Positions 1 through 8,565 of a stretch of DNA of 64,000 nt are shown piece by piece. This stretch comes from Sphingobacterium sp. LZ7M1 (lineage in GTDB: Bacteria > Bacteroidota > Bacteroidia > Sphingobacteriales > Sphingobacteriaceae), in NCBI RefSeq assembly GCF_024296865.1, contig NZ_CP101134.1, positions 62,001 through 126,000 on the forward strand. The letters run 5' to 3'. Numbering within the stretch: the first letter of the stretch is position 1; the number at the start of each line of letters is the position of its first letter. The translations under genes were made by a program, and so were the position numbers. The notes under the pieces are model-generated. The model saw only the letters and a list, made by a program, of their open reading frames with translations, was not told where the DNA came from and ran no database searches.

Positions 1-215
1 CTCATTCGAGGCATATTCGGGAAATGTCTTGAATTTCACCCTAAAATTCTCGGCACTTCCTTAACCATTTTCCCTGCTCAAAACCAAGTCCCATTCCAAC
101 CAACTTTACCATCCCCCCAATCCCCTTCCACAGCCCTTCGAACATACCAGCAGAACCCCTTCATTCATTTTGCGAATTTTCGGAATGTGTCTCGAATGAG
201 ACCCATACGATACCC
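1..215. repeat. Palindromic 11-bp-unit repeat, copy A (cut by window edge)
   Basis: The left arm at 1-27 holds units of the form ATTCGAG plus four bases at an 11-bp period. The right arm near 180-212 holds the reverse-complement unit TCTCGAATGAG. The arms flank about 150 bp of C-rich sequence with no gene. The same units occur at 31637-31735 and 56272-56382, so this is a dispersed family. The left edge may lie outside the window. Confidence 0.5.
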
Positions 216-251
216 CTTCGATTTCATAAAAAAAACCTTAAACTCATTCAC

Positions 252-428
252 CTAATTGTCCCTTGTTTTTTTGACTTGTTCCGTTACGGTGGGCAATAAC
301 CTAATGATCCAATCGACCACGGTTTTCTTTTTTTTGATCTGATATTTTTGCATAACTTCTTTTATGTTAAGGTCTCCCTTAACAATAGAGGTTACGGCCT
401 CAATTTTTATAGATTCTTCAAATTTCAT
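252..428 (-). CDS. Small helix-turn-helix protein, possible transposase OrfA remnant
   Basis: An ATG-to-TAG reading frame of 58 codons. The translation has the pattern of the N-terminal HTH of IS3-type OrfA proteins: a helix around KIEAVTSIVKGDLNIKEVM, then a second helix ending TVVDWIIRLLP, followed by a lysine-rich tail. Complete OrfA proteins are roughly 90-120 aa, so this would be the front part only. No OrfB or inverted repeats were seen nearby. It may be a relic of an insertion sequence or a stand-alone small DNA-binding protein. Low confidence that it is expressed. Confidence 0.4.
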   Translation of the reverse strand: MKFEESIKIEAVTSIVKGDLNIKEVMQKYQIKKKKTVVDWIIRLLPTVTEQVKKTRDN

Positions 429-895
429 GGTTTCACTATTTATTATTTATAATCTGGTTTCGCGTCTAGATTGAGATGGGGTCAGGAAATTGCTACTTTG
501 CTCCTTTAGGATGATTTATGGGAGTTTTTGGGCTAATATTATCTTGAAAGTTAAGAAGATTTGACACAGAGTTCAGCTATGTGTTGTTTGTCTCAAATAT
601 TGGCTCATAGCACTGATGATCTTGTTGAATTTTGTATACTGCTGGTTATCAGTGTATTGTCGCTTTTGTGGTTGGAGATATCTGGATTTGGGCTAAAAAT
701 GATTTTCTAGGAGCGTTAAAACTTTTGTTGATTGTGTTACATGGTGTTAGCGGGGTTTCTAGAAATGGGGCTAGTAAAACAAGTAGGAGGCAATTTTACT
801 AGGTTGTCTAGGGAGGGGGTAAATGAAAGATAAAACAATAGAGGTATAGCCTAAAAATTTATAGTTTCAGGCTAGAATTTAATCTTAGTGCTATG
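429..895. other. Intergenic region, no gene recognised
   Basis: About 470 bp between the small HTH frame and the stop of the TPR/AraC regulator. I see no coding frame with plausible composition, no tRNA-like fold and no clear terminator stem. Confidence 0.5.
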
Positions 896-2476
896 CTACG
901 TATTTAGCTCTTTTTTTAGGAGGTTGATATAGGTCGATGGGGGCATTCCAGTGACTGCCTTGAATGAGGTTGAGAACTTGCTCAAGGATGAGTAGCCGCA
1001 TTTTTGGGCGAGATATGCCAGTTTGAAGTCTAATAATTCCGGTGAGGTCTTCAACAGATTAAGGAAATATTCAATCCGTTTGTTTTGGATAAATTCATAG
1101 AAATCCATGTGGCGGTATTTCTGGATGATATAGGATACATATTTGGAATTTGTGCCCATCATGGAGGCGACTTGGTCAAGTTTTACATTTTTCTCGAGGA
1201 AGAACCTTTCAGCTTCTAGTTTTCCCAGTTTTCTATAGAGACAATTTTCTGTATACCTCGATATTTTTATTTGGTTCAGCTTTGTGTTGTGATTATTTAG
1301 ACCATTGAGATCTGGGTAGCTAGTTTCTTCGGGTTCTGCGGACATCCCTGGACTCGCTGGTTGGCTTTCCGACATTACTTCGACGGGTTCTGGCTGAATC
1401 CATACTTTGCGTTTCCAAACGAGTAGGAAGTAAGCAGCAAAGACCAGGAATGAGATAATTCCGCTCAGGGAAATAATATAAAGAAACCTGTACATTTCTT
1501 CCCTGTCCCTAGTCTCCAAAAGCAAGCTAGCGGAGAGTATATTGGCCCGGTTTATCTTTGTTTTCAATAGCTCGGCGGATTTCTGGGTATAATAGAGCGC
1601 ATTCTCCATGTTCCCAGTATCCTTATAATAGGCGGACCAGCTGTCGTAGGATATTTTCTCTAGCTCATCGTCCATTTCAACCGCTAGATATTGGTCCACC
1701 AAGGACAAGTACTGCTGTGCCGATTTAAAGTTACCCTCCTTCATGGCAATTTCTCCAAGGGCAATATAGACATGGGGTTTTAGGGAACAGTTTATATTGC
1801 TCAATTTGTTTAGGGCAGAATTGAGGAGGGAGTCTGCGGTTTCTAATTTCCCCGAGTTCATTTCAAAGATCCCCATGATCTGATCATTGGTGGCTTGGGC
1901 TACCATAATTTTCATTTTATCCTTGGCTTGTTTGGGAATTTGTTTTGCGGCAGAGCTAGCTAAAGCCGCGGCTTTTAAGTATTCCTTTATTTCCAAGGAG
2001 TGGTAAGCTTGTTCATGTAAAAGATCTACCAAAATAAATTGCTTTAGTTCAGAGTCTTTGATCATATTGTTGGCCTTCATTGCGCGGTCCAGGTATCTGC
2101 TGGATATGTTCATCAAACCTAAGGAACGAAAAGACTTGGCCAAAAAGCCTGAAATGGCAGCTTGGCATTGGAAGTTCAGGGTATAGGAAGCTAATGAATC
2201 CGCATGCATGGCGGTCCTGATCGATAGGGGGAAATTACCTTGTTGCCTATAGACATTTGCCTTGGTCATTAAAGCGGAAATACGTTGTTTATCACTATTG
2301 GCAACAACAATGAGTGAATCAGCATTCAGCACCACTTTATTGAGATCTTTTATCTCACTAGAAATAGGAGCGGCGCAAGGTATTTCATTGATTGTTTCCA
2401 TGGCATTCCCTTGTGAATAGGCGTATTCAAAAAGGAAGCACAATGCAATTAATAAGTTACTAAAAATGAATTTCAT
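896..2476 (-). CDS. TPR-containing membrane regulator with AraC-type DNA-binding domain
   Basis: A 526-aa one-piece signalling protein typical of Bacteroidota. The ATG at 2476 gives a signal peptide (MKFIFSNLLIALCFLFEYAYS); upstream only a TTG codon is in frame. Helical repeats resembling TPRs fill about residues 50-310 and should lie in the periplasm. One membrane segment follows at about 330-352 (ending FLLVWKRK), then an acidic linker and a C-terminal AraC-family HTH at about 430-526 containing VASMMGTNSKYVSYIIQ and AYLAQKCGYSSLSKFSTSF. Inference: a periplasmic signal is passed through one membrane span to the DNA-binding domain. The target genes are unknown; the nearest genes are a small membrane protein and the exopolysaccharide-like operon. 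It ends with TAG. Confidence 0.85.
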   Translation of the reverse strand: MKFIFSNLLIALCFLFEYAYSQGNAMETINEIPCAAPISSEIKDLNKVVLNADSLIVVANSDKQRISALMTKANVYRQQGNFPLSIRTAMHADSLASYTLNFQCQAAISGFLAKSFRSLGLMNISSRYLDRAMKANNMIKDSELKQFILVDLLHEQAYHSLEIKEYLKAAALASSAAKQIPKQAKDKMKIMVAQATNDQIMGIFEMNSGKLETADSLLNSALNKLSNINCSLKPHVYIALGEIAMKEGNFKSAQQYLSLVDQYLAVEMDDELEKISYDSWSAYYKDTGNMENALYYTQKSAELLKTKINRANILSASLLLETRDREEMYRFLYIISLSGIISFLVFAAYFLLVWKRKVWIQPEPVEVMSESQPASPGMSAEPEETSYPDLNGLNNHNTKLNQIKISRYTENCLYRKLGKLEAERFFLEKNVKLDQVASMMGTNSKYVSYIIQKYRHMDFYEFIQNKRIEYFLNLLKTSPELLDFKLAYLAQKCGYSSLSKFSTSFKAVTGMPPSTYINLLKKELNT

Positions 2477-2563
2477 CGATGTCAAAATTAAACAGGTTTT
2501 CTGGGCACATTTATTTTGTTTCCATTATGGTTAAATGAAAGTTCAACAGTTTATCAGAATCAA

Positions 2564-2980
2564 TTACCTCAAATAATACAGCGCACTGACTATGGCAATA
2601 AAGTTTGCACAGAGCACAATCAGGAGGATATAGTCTATCCATCTCCAATCTCTGTTTATCTTTTGCGTTTTCTTCAATAAATCATGAGAATATTTTGAAT
2701 AATCAAATAACGCCCTTAGCTCGTTGGATTCAATTACAACCTGGATCGTCTTGTCCAGTTCGCGCTTGAGATGTAACAGCGATAATTGGGTTGTTAAATA
2801 TTCTACCTTATCAATATTGGCGCCTTGTGCGTCTAGTAGGTCATTAAGAGCCGTATCTAGATCTTCGTTTAATGTAATAGGTTTCTCTGGACAATTCTCT
2901 TGAATAACCGTTTTTAAGGATTTCTCGATTTCAATCAATGAAATCAAGACTTCTTGAGGGTTATAGGCAACGGGTTTCAT
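2564..2980 (-). CDS. Small tail-anchored membrane protein of unknown function
   Basis: 138 aa, ATG start. No family recognised. Residues 1-110 are mostly helical and charged with leucine-rich stretches that could form a coiled coil. The last 25 residues form one hydrophobic segment (WIDYILLIVLCANFIAIVSALYYL) ending in a single arginine, so the protein would be held in the membrane by its C terminus with the bulk in the cytoplasm. No signal peptide. It lies between the exopolysaccharide-like operon and the TPR/AraC regulator on the same strand, but with about 110 bp of AT-rich sequence upstream, so it may have its own promoter. Confidence 0.6.
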   Translation of the reverse strand: MKPVAYNPQEVLISLIEIEKSLKTVIQENCPEKPITLNEDLDTALNDLLDAQGANIDKVEYLTTQLSLLHLKRELDKTIQVVIESNELRALFDYSKYSHDLLKKTQKINRDWRWIDYILLIVLCANFIAIVSALYYLR

Positions 2981-3093
2981 ATTAAGACAAAAGTTAATTC
3001 ATGTAGTTAAATATCCACATTTTTTACTTTATCTTTTTATATTAATCCAATTCTTTACAAAAAAATTATTGTTATAAATAAAAATTTATGTAA

Positions 3094-3642
3094 TTAATTA
3101 TTTTGTTTCTCGATTTCTGGAGATGGTTCAGGCATGTAATATCCTTTCCCATTTTGCCTTCCATCCATCATAAGCTCAACTGATTTATTTTCTTCAAGTT
3201 CCTCTGTATACAATTCTTCATAGTCCTTGGTATACATTGCCCCAGGGACGACATTGATATCAAAAACAATCTCTTTGTATTCGGCATCCTTAAAATTCCC
3301 GTAAAGTGTAACATAATGTTTCACTGCTCCAATGTTCTTAGCGCTATTGTAGCTCAGGATAAGCTTCCGTTCTTTTTTGGGTGGGATTGAAAACCCGCCA
3401 ATGCCGTCTGAGTTCTTCAGGCAACCACAAGAAGTAATAATATCTGTCAGGATTAAAGGTTCATCGCCGGTGTTTTTGATGTTAAAGACCAAATCCTTGA
3501 GCTCACCTGCTAAAATCGGAAAGTAATGCCTATGGTTATCTTCTATTTCCACGGTGGTTTTCCTGTCCTTGATGTCCATGCAACCTGTTATCAACAAGTT
3601 GATGATTGCTAAAAGCGAAATGTTAAAATATTTCAATTTCAT
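3094..3642 (-). CDS. DUF1573-domain lipoprotein
   Basis: 182 aa from the ATG at 3642 (the preceding in-frame codon is GTG). A lipoprotein signal ends LLITGC, with Cys21 as the expected lipid anchor. Residues about 35-130 match the DUF1573 pattern, an immunoglobulin-like fold seen in many Bacteroidota surface proteins: FNIKNTGDEPLILTDIITSC followed by GCL, then a PPKKERKLILSYNS strand. The C-terminal 50 residues are acidic and low complexity. Its start overlaps the stop of the DUF4838 gene by about 20 bp, so it is the last gene of the operon and probably translationally coupled. The exact role is unknown. Confidence 0.8.
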   Translation of the reverse strand: MKLKYFNISLLAIINLLITGCMDIKDRKTTVEIEDNHRHYFPILAGELKDLVFNIKNTGDEPLILTDIITSCGCLKNSDGIGGFSIPPKKERKLILSYNSAKNIGAVKHYVTLYGNFKDAEYKEIVFDINVVPGAMYTKDYEELYTEELEENKSVELMMDGRQNGKGYYMPEPSPEIEKQNN

Positions 3643-5758
3643 CACATGCTATTACTGAATTGTTAATGCTTTTATTTTTGTTTATCCTTATTTCAATTTG
3701 TTGCTCTCCATCGACCATGACCTCCTTTTCAAGCTGGAATGTGTTGCCTTCTTGGATCAATTCCATGCCCGCGACCTTTGCGATGGGCTGCCCGTCTTTC
3801 AGTATTTCAATCTCGTCTGGCTTTAGCATCCGGTGCCTTGCATTATATAGGAACCGCATGCGGATTGTTTTTTTTCTTTCCTCTACGGATACCAGCTTAC
3901 CTGAAACATTGATATCCTCTGCAGCTAATAACCAGCCTTGATTGAAATCGGAGAGGAATCCGGGCAGGTTGTCAGCCAATAGAGCAGCTTCTTCCAGTGC
4001 TTGCATGGTCTTTAATTCCAGCACCTTCTCGATCTGGAAAAGATTTCTGTTCATTGGATGGGCTAGGATCTGTTTCCATTCGGCGATATAGTTGCTTATC
4101 TCGCCATCAGTTTCCTTATAATGGTCCTGTTTGTATTTTTTGGAAAAGGCTGCCAATTCCAAGATGCTCTCCTCGGCCTTGGGATTGATCCATACCTTTC
4201 CTTCTCGTTCTGCAAGGAATCCGTTTTCAAAATTTCCAGTATGGTAGTCAAACTGGAGTTGGGTATAGGCCAAGCCTAATAATAATTTGTCAAGCTTTAT
4301 CTTTTCTTCTCCTTTTGCTTTTTTGCTCAGTTCAGATAGATCGCTATGGAATTTTTGAAACCCACCTTGGTCTAAATAGGATTTCATCAGTTCTCTGAAA
4401 GGTAAATAAATTCCTATTTCAGATTTTGATCGACTTGATTTCTGTTCAATCGCTAAAAGATAATCAGCTATTAGCTTACCTGATGTTGGATATGTCCTTT
4501 TGCAATAGCCCTCGACTAGGTCTTTGGCATCCAAGCTTGGATCCATCATCATCGCACTTAGTACATAGGTCTTGATGTCTTCGAATGGAGAATAGTCATA
4601 GCCCGAACCGTTGAGGAAAAAGCCATTGATTCCGATAGAACGAAAGTAACTCAGCTGATTTTGAAAGCGATCTAATACGGGGTAAGGGCTCAAATAATCG
4701 TCGAAATTTGAAATATAGTCCCAGAGGTAGACCGCATTGACTTTATTTTTCCATTGCTCTACCAAGGTTCCAAAATCTTGGACAGCGGTACTGCTTGGGA
4801 TGATTTTGGAAGATTTTGTGAAATCGATCGTGCTGATGAATACACCGGTGTTTTTTTCCATTTGAATGGAGGGAGCACGTTTAGTAGTCAGGTAGGCCGT
4901 GGTGAAAAATTGATAGTCTGGATACTGCTTTGCAAGGCTATTCAGCAGATTTGTAACTGCACCTGTTGCATCAGCTGTCTTGTTCCCCAATTCTTTACAA
5001 GTTTCACAAGTACAAGCGATGTTATTGTCATTGGGAGCGATCATAAAGTACTTTAAGCCATTTCCCTCTTGCCCGTCAAGATATGCTTTGATGGCAGCCA
5101 GGGTTTCTGCAGAGGAGAAACAAAATTGATCTTCATTTATACCCGCTTCGGTCTGCGCATAGGCTCTTTCAGGGATCTTTCCATTAAAAATCTTTTTAAA
5201 ATTATGGCCCCAAATTCCCCAATCACGGTCTACGCTATTGGTATGGTAGATGCCTACTAGATCTGGGTCGGTATTACTGAGCAAGTGTGGCTCACGATAG
5301 TGAATCGCGAAATTGAATTGGCCTGTGCTGAAATGAATGATGGCAGGAGGGAGGTCATGTGCATCGATATCGACCTTGTCTCCCAAATGGGAGATAAGGC
5401 CATAAATCAGCCATATCATGGTTTCCCTGTTTTTTGCAAATAGGGAAAGCTTTCCCGGAACATTCTTGATCTCGTAATCAAAGCTTAAGTCAGGGACAAG
5501 CTCAAAATATATCTGGTTTGTTTTGTTTGTGGTATCTGGGCTATCTGTTCTGATGATGGATAGTTTGTTGCCTGTATTGCGCTTGGAAAGGTGCTGATTG
5601 AAATAATCAGCCATTGCAGCACTGCTCTGGTCTCCGTTAGAGCTGATAATTATCTTCTGTTCAGCAAAGTTGAACACATTGCTTTGGCCCTTACTGCTCG
5701 TGCAAGAGCTAAAGGCGAAAAGGCCGAACAGGGGTATGGTGAATCTAAAAAGATACAT
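3623..5758 (-). CDS. DUF4838-domain lipoprotein, likely carbohydrate-active
   Basis: 711 aa with signal peptide and lipobox LFAFSSC (Cys19). The N-terminal 140 residues resemble the alpha/beta domain preceding many alpha-glucuronidase/hexosaminidase-type barrels. Residues about 150-430 fit DUF4838: HYREPHLL, WGIWGHNF, YFMIAPNDN with a CTCETC cluster, and VYLWDYISNFDDYLSPYPVL. A C-terminal beta-rich domain ends the protein. DUF4838 proteins sit in glycan loci and are thought to act on polysaccharides, but the reaction is not established. Here it follows the export barrel (14-bp overlap) and precedes the DUF1573 lipoprotein. Inference: it may trim or modify the exported polysaccharide in the position that PgaB-type enzymes hold in other synthase systems. 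Confidence 0.75.
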   Translation of the reverse strand: MYLFRFTIPLFGLFAFSSCTSSKGQSNVFNFAEQKIIISSNGDQSSAAMADYFNQHLSKRNTGNKLSIIRTDSPDTTNKTNQIYFELVPDLSFDYEIKNVPGKLSLFAKNRETMIWLIYGLISHLGDKVDIDAHDLPPAIIHFSTGQFNFAIHYREPHLLSNTDPDLVGIYHTNSVDRDWGIWGHNFKKIFNGKIPERAYAQTEAGINEDQFCFSSAETLAAIKAYLDGQEGNGLKYFMIAPNDNNIACTCETCKELGNKTADATGAVTNLLNSLAKQYPDYQFFTTAYLTTKRAPSIQMEKNTGVFISTIDFTKSSKIIPSSTAVQDFGTLVEQWKNKVNAVYLWDYISNFDDYLSPYPVLDRFQNQLSYFRSIGINGFFLNGSGYDYSPFEDIKTYVLSAMMMDPSLDAKDLVEGYCKRTYPTSGKLIADYLLAIEQKSSRSKSEIGIYLPFRELMKSYLDQGGFQKFHSDLSELSKKAKGEEKIKLDKLLLGLAYTQLQFDYHTGNFENGFLAEREGKVWINPKAEESILELAAFSKKYKQDHYKETDGEISNYIAEWKQILAHPMNRNLFQIEKVLELKTMQALEEAALLADNLPGFLSDFNQGWLLAAEDINVSGKLVSVEERKKTIRMRFLYNARHRMLKPDEIEILKDGQPIAKVAGMELIQEGNTFQLEKEVMVDGEQQIEIRINKNKSINNSVIACDEIEIF

Positions 5759-7217
5759 TCATTTGCAGGTTAATGTTGTACAGGTTTTTATAGGTACTGA
5801 CTCCATCAATTAGGTTGGTTTGGAAGTTATACCATGACCCTAATGCGTTGGCTGAAATATTCCTTGAAATGTTCCTGCCGAATCCCGCGCCGACCATGGT
5901 ATTGAGTACCTCAAAACTATTTTGGATCTGGAAGTCCATTAAGTCCAAGTCTGGAGAATTACCTACGCTGGCTATTGCAAGAACAAAGTTTCTAGGATTG
6001 TTCATGTAATATTGGCCCTTTACGCCTACGTTGTATAGGTAGCTGCTGCTGCCATTCTCCATTAGCATGAAATTGGAGATTTTCCCTGACAGGTTGAAGT
6101 CATCAATGGTCTTCATGACGCCTAGATTCAGGTTCATCAAGGATTCATCTGTGAAAAATCTCCTAAATCCAGCTCCAGCTTCAAGTTGCCAAGTTGGTTT
6201 CCATTCATACATGACGGTGGCATTTGTTGCAACCTTCAAGAAAAACTTATTGGCTAGGGCTAGGTCAATCCGGCTGGAAATCTCAGGTGTCCATGGTTTG
6301 CTCCATTCAAACTGTCCTTGTATTCCTTTTCCATTTTCACGTCCAGTATAGTTCAGGCGCCCGGTATATATGGATCCATCAGTATGTAAGCGGCTGTATT
6401 CTGCTGTGGAAATGGTCGTAAGGGCGTCATTGTCGCCGAACCTTGCCCTGAGGTGTGAAATACCCACCGTGTTCTTGAAAGATCGTTGCCCTAGGTAATC
6501 CAGATGCTGTTTAAAGTCTTCGAATTCCAATAGGGATGGATCATAATACCTTTGGTAATAATAAGCCGAATCATACTGCTTTAGGCCTTCATAGGCAGTA
6601 CCTTTCAGATACTTCAAGGATTTGCTGTTTTCATTGTATTGAAGGGCAGTATCGATGACGGCTAGGGCTTGGCTATGTTCCTTGTTTTTCAATAACCTGG
6701 CAGCGTATTCTTCGGTAGTGCTACTGAAGGTGTTGACCAAGGGTTGGTGGAACGGGTTGAGTGTGACCTGATGGTGGAGCAGTTCCCAAGAGTCTCCTAA
6801 GGTTTCTGGCTTATGGTTCATGGCCTCTGCTAGCTTGATCTTAAATGGAATATCATCCAAATAAAGCTCTTCGGCCTTTTTGGCGTAAGAAAGCATTGCA
6901 TCATGGTCCTTGAGTTGGTAACTGATATTGATCATGGCAAGCAGGGCGTCTTGATTATGTTCATCAACTGCCAACCACCTTTCGCATAGCTGTTTGGCTT
7001 CAATGAGTTTGTATTCTTCACGGAACTGTTTGATCCAAGGGGCTATGATTTCTGAGTAACCATTTTGCAAACGCAGTTTGTCCTCTGGGGAGGCTTGCGC
7101 CAGGACTTGCTCGTAAATACTTAATGCATAGTCATACCTACCCTGTTTATTGTATAGATCTGATTTCTTCATCATCAGGTCCAAGTTGCCTGGATCGTCA
7201 AATAACATTTCATCCAA
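5745..7217 (-). CDS. C-terminal fragment: TPR repeats plus outer-membrane beta-barrel
   Basis: 490 codons from a TTG at 7217; the first in-frame ATG after the interruption is at 7208. TPR-like helices cover about residues 1-235, and the rest alternates as beta-strands typical of an outer-membrane barrel (YaiO/PgaA type), ending NINLQMNVSF. There is no signal peptide, so a product started here would not be exported. Expression as a useful barrel would need read-through of the TAG at 7353-7355. Confidence 0.65.
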   Translation of the reverse strand: MDEMLFDDPGNLDLMMKKSDLYNKQGRYDYALSIYEQVLAQASPEDKLRLQNGYSEIIAPWIKQFREEYKLIEAKQLCERWLAVDEHNQDALLAMINISYQLKDHDAMLSYAKKAEELYLDDIPFKIKLAEAMNHKPETLGDSWELLHHQVTLNPFHQPLVNTFSSTTEEYAARLLKNKEHSQALAVIDTALQYNENSKSLKYLKGTAYEGLKQYDSAYYYQRYYDPSLLEFEDFKQHLDYLGQRSFKNTVGISHLRARFGDNDALTTISTAEYSRLHTDGSIYTGRLNYTGRENGKGIQGQFEWSKPWTPEISSRIDLALANKFFLKVATNATVMYEWKPTWQLEAGAGFRRFFTDESLMNLNLGVMKTIDDFNLSGKISNFMLMENGSSSYLYNVGVKGQYYMNNPRNFVLAIASVGNSPDLDLMDFQIQNSFEVLNTMVGAGFGRNISRNISANALGSWYNFQTNLIDGVSTYKNLYNINLQMNVSF

Positions 7218-7352
7218 TACGACGATAGCTTCCTGAAGTCGATTGCTAGACTGGTAAGCATTATAGATACCTGCCTGGGCACTTTTTACCGATTCATGGT
7301 CGCCATAACGGATAACTTCTTGCCATTCTGAAATAGCTACCGTGGTCTTTCC

Positions 7353-8564
7353 CTAGTCCATGCTGTTTTTGGCACTTCTTAAGGTATTGGTGACATAAGA
7401 CTCGCGTAGGTCCATGTCGTCTGGGTACTTGCTAAAAAGGTCTTTGGTTAGGCTAGCAACTTTAGGTTGGTTCTGCATCCTTTTATAGACGGTCAGTTCC
7501 TTCAGGTCGAGCTCTTTGCTGCCACCTATACTGTTTCGGTGCCTATTCAGGACATCGACAGCTTCCTCATATTGTTCTTGGCCCACGCGTTCATTGAAAA
7601 CATAGGCGAATGCTTCCTCGTTTCCGGGCGAAGCTTCAAATATTTTTCCATATAGCGTTCCTGCATCGCCTTCCTTGGCATTGCGGGCCGCTTCAAGTAG
7701 AAAGTAGTTGTACTGGTTCCTAAGGTTTGCACTTCCACCTCGGTTCATCTCTTGACCAAGGAAGCCCAACAGCTCTGAATAGCGCTTCTGATGTTCTAGG
7801 ACGGCTAGTTTCTTGCTGATGAAACCTTCGTTTCCTGGAAACTGGTTTAAGGCTCTTTCGGAATAAACCAAGGCGTTGTTATAATCCCCGGCCTTGATGT
7901 AGCTGTCTATAACCGAAAAATAACTCTCCTGCTCTTGGGGTTGGTCTTCTACTGATTTCCTCGCCAGTTCGATGGTCTTATCTATTTTTCCCGAATTGCG
8001 GACTTCAGCAGTGCGCTGCTCGGTAATATATGTTTGATCCTTGCGCAACTCGTGGTCTTCAGGATATATCTGTGCAATTCTTTTTAACAAACGATCAGCT
8101 TCCACTTGGTTTCCTGATACGCGATATAAATCAATCTTTTTTCGCCAAAGGTCTTTCAAATAGGGGTTTACCTCCAGCAACTCATTGACATAACAGATTG
8201 CACTTGAATAGCGCGCGGTCTCCGTTTCGACCGTAATAAGCATCTTCTTAGATTCAAGATTGCTAGGGCCATATTCCAATGATTTGACCAGTTCATACCT
8301 TGCTTTATCATATTGCTTGCTATGGATATAGTATTTACCCAGCATCATTCTCATATCGGAATCTTTGGGGTTTTTTTGCAAGATTTCCTCTGCTTTTTTC
8401 CTGCCTTCTTCCCAGCGCTGCTGGTTGTATAATGCATTGATTTGATTTACTTCCAAATTATTTTGGTTGGTAGACCCTGTGCTTTGAGCATAAGAAACAA
8501 GGCAAAAAAAGATCAGTCCAAAGGCTGTAATCATCCTTTTGGAGAATATAAATCTCTTTAACAT
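7353..8564 (-). CDS. N-terminal fragment of the TPR export protein
   Basis: 403 aa from an ATG one base past the stop of the GT2 synthase gene. Signal peptide (about residues 1-27), then repeated TPR helices such as WEEGRKKAEEILQKNPKD and QYDKARYELVKSLEYGP. It stops at TAG directly after NSMD, in the middle of a repeat. If made alone it would be a soluble periplasmic TPR protein without the barrel. Confidence 0.75.
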   Translation of the reverse strand: MLKRFIFSKRMITAFGLIFFCLVSYAQSTGSTNQNNLEVNQINALYNQQRWEEGRKKAEEILQKNPKDSDMRMMLGKYYIHSKQYDKARYELVKSLEYGPSNLESKKMLITVETETARYSSAICYVNELLEVNPYLKDLWRKKIDLYRVSGNQVEADRLLKRIAQIYPEDHELRKDQTYITEQRTAEVRNSGKIDKTIELARKSVEDQPQEQESYFSVIDSYIKAGDYNNALVYSERALNQFPGNEGFISKKLAVLEHQKRYSELLGFLGQEMNRGGSANLRNQYNYFLLEAARNAKEGDAGTLYGKIFEASPGNEEAFAYVFNERVGQEQYEEAVDVLNRHRNSIGGSKELDLKELTVYKRMQNQPKVASLTKDLFSKYPDDMDLRESYVTNTLRSAKNSMD

Positions 8565-8565
8565 A

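Larger units (their letters stand above)
5745..8564 (-). pseudogene. TPR/beta-barrel polysaccharide export protein interrupted by an in-frame TAG
   Basis: Two adjacent reading frames are in the same phase and separated only by TAG at 7353-7355 (minus strand). Reading through gives 939 codons: signal peptide (MITAFGLIFFCLVSYAQ), TPR units over roughly residues 30-690, then an outer-membrane beta-barrel of about 230 residues ending in an aromatic-rich strand (NLQMNVSF). This is the architecture of PgaA/BcsC/YaiO-like export proteins. The 45 codons after the TAG, up to the first alternative start, continue the TPR pattern (ISEWQEVIRYGD), so the stop lies inside a domain. The lost residue is probably Gln or Trp, each one transition from TAG. 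The gene follows the GT2 synthase with a 1-bp gap. Either a nonsense mutation or a read-through stop. Confidence 0.85.

Noticed and set aside
641..665. ACTGATAAYCAGCA shared between about 641-660 (minus strand) and about 20125-20140
   Set aside because: A 14-base match with one difference is expected by chance in 64 kb of AT-rich sequence, and the two places have no common gene type.
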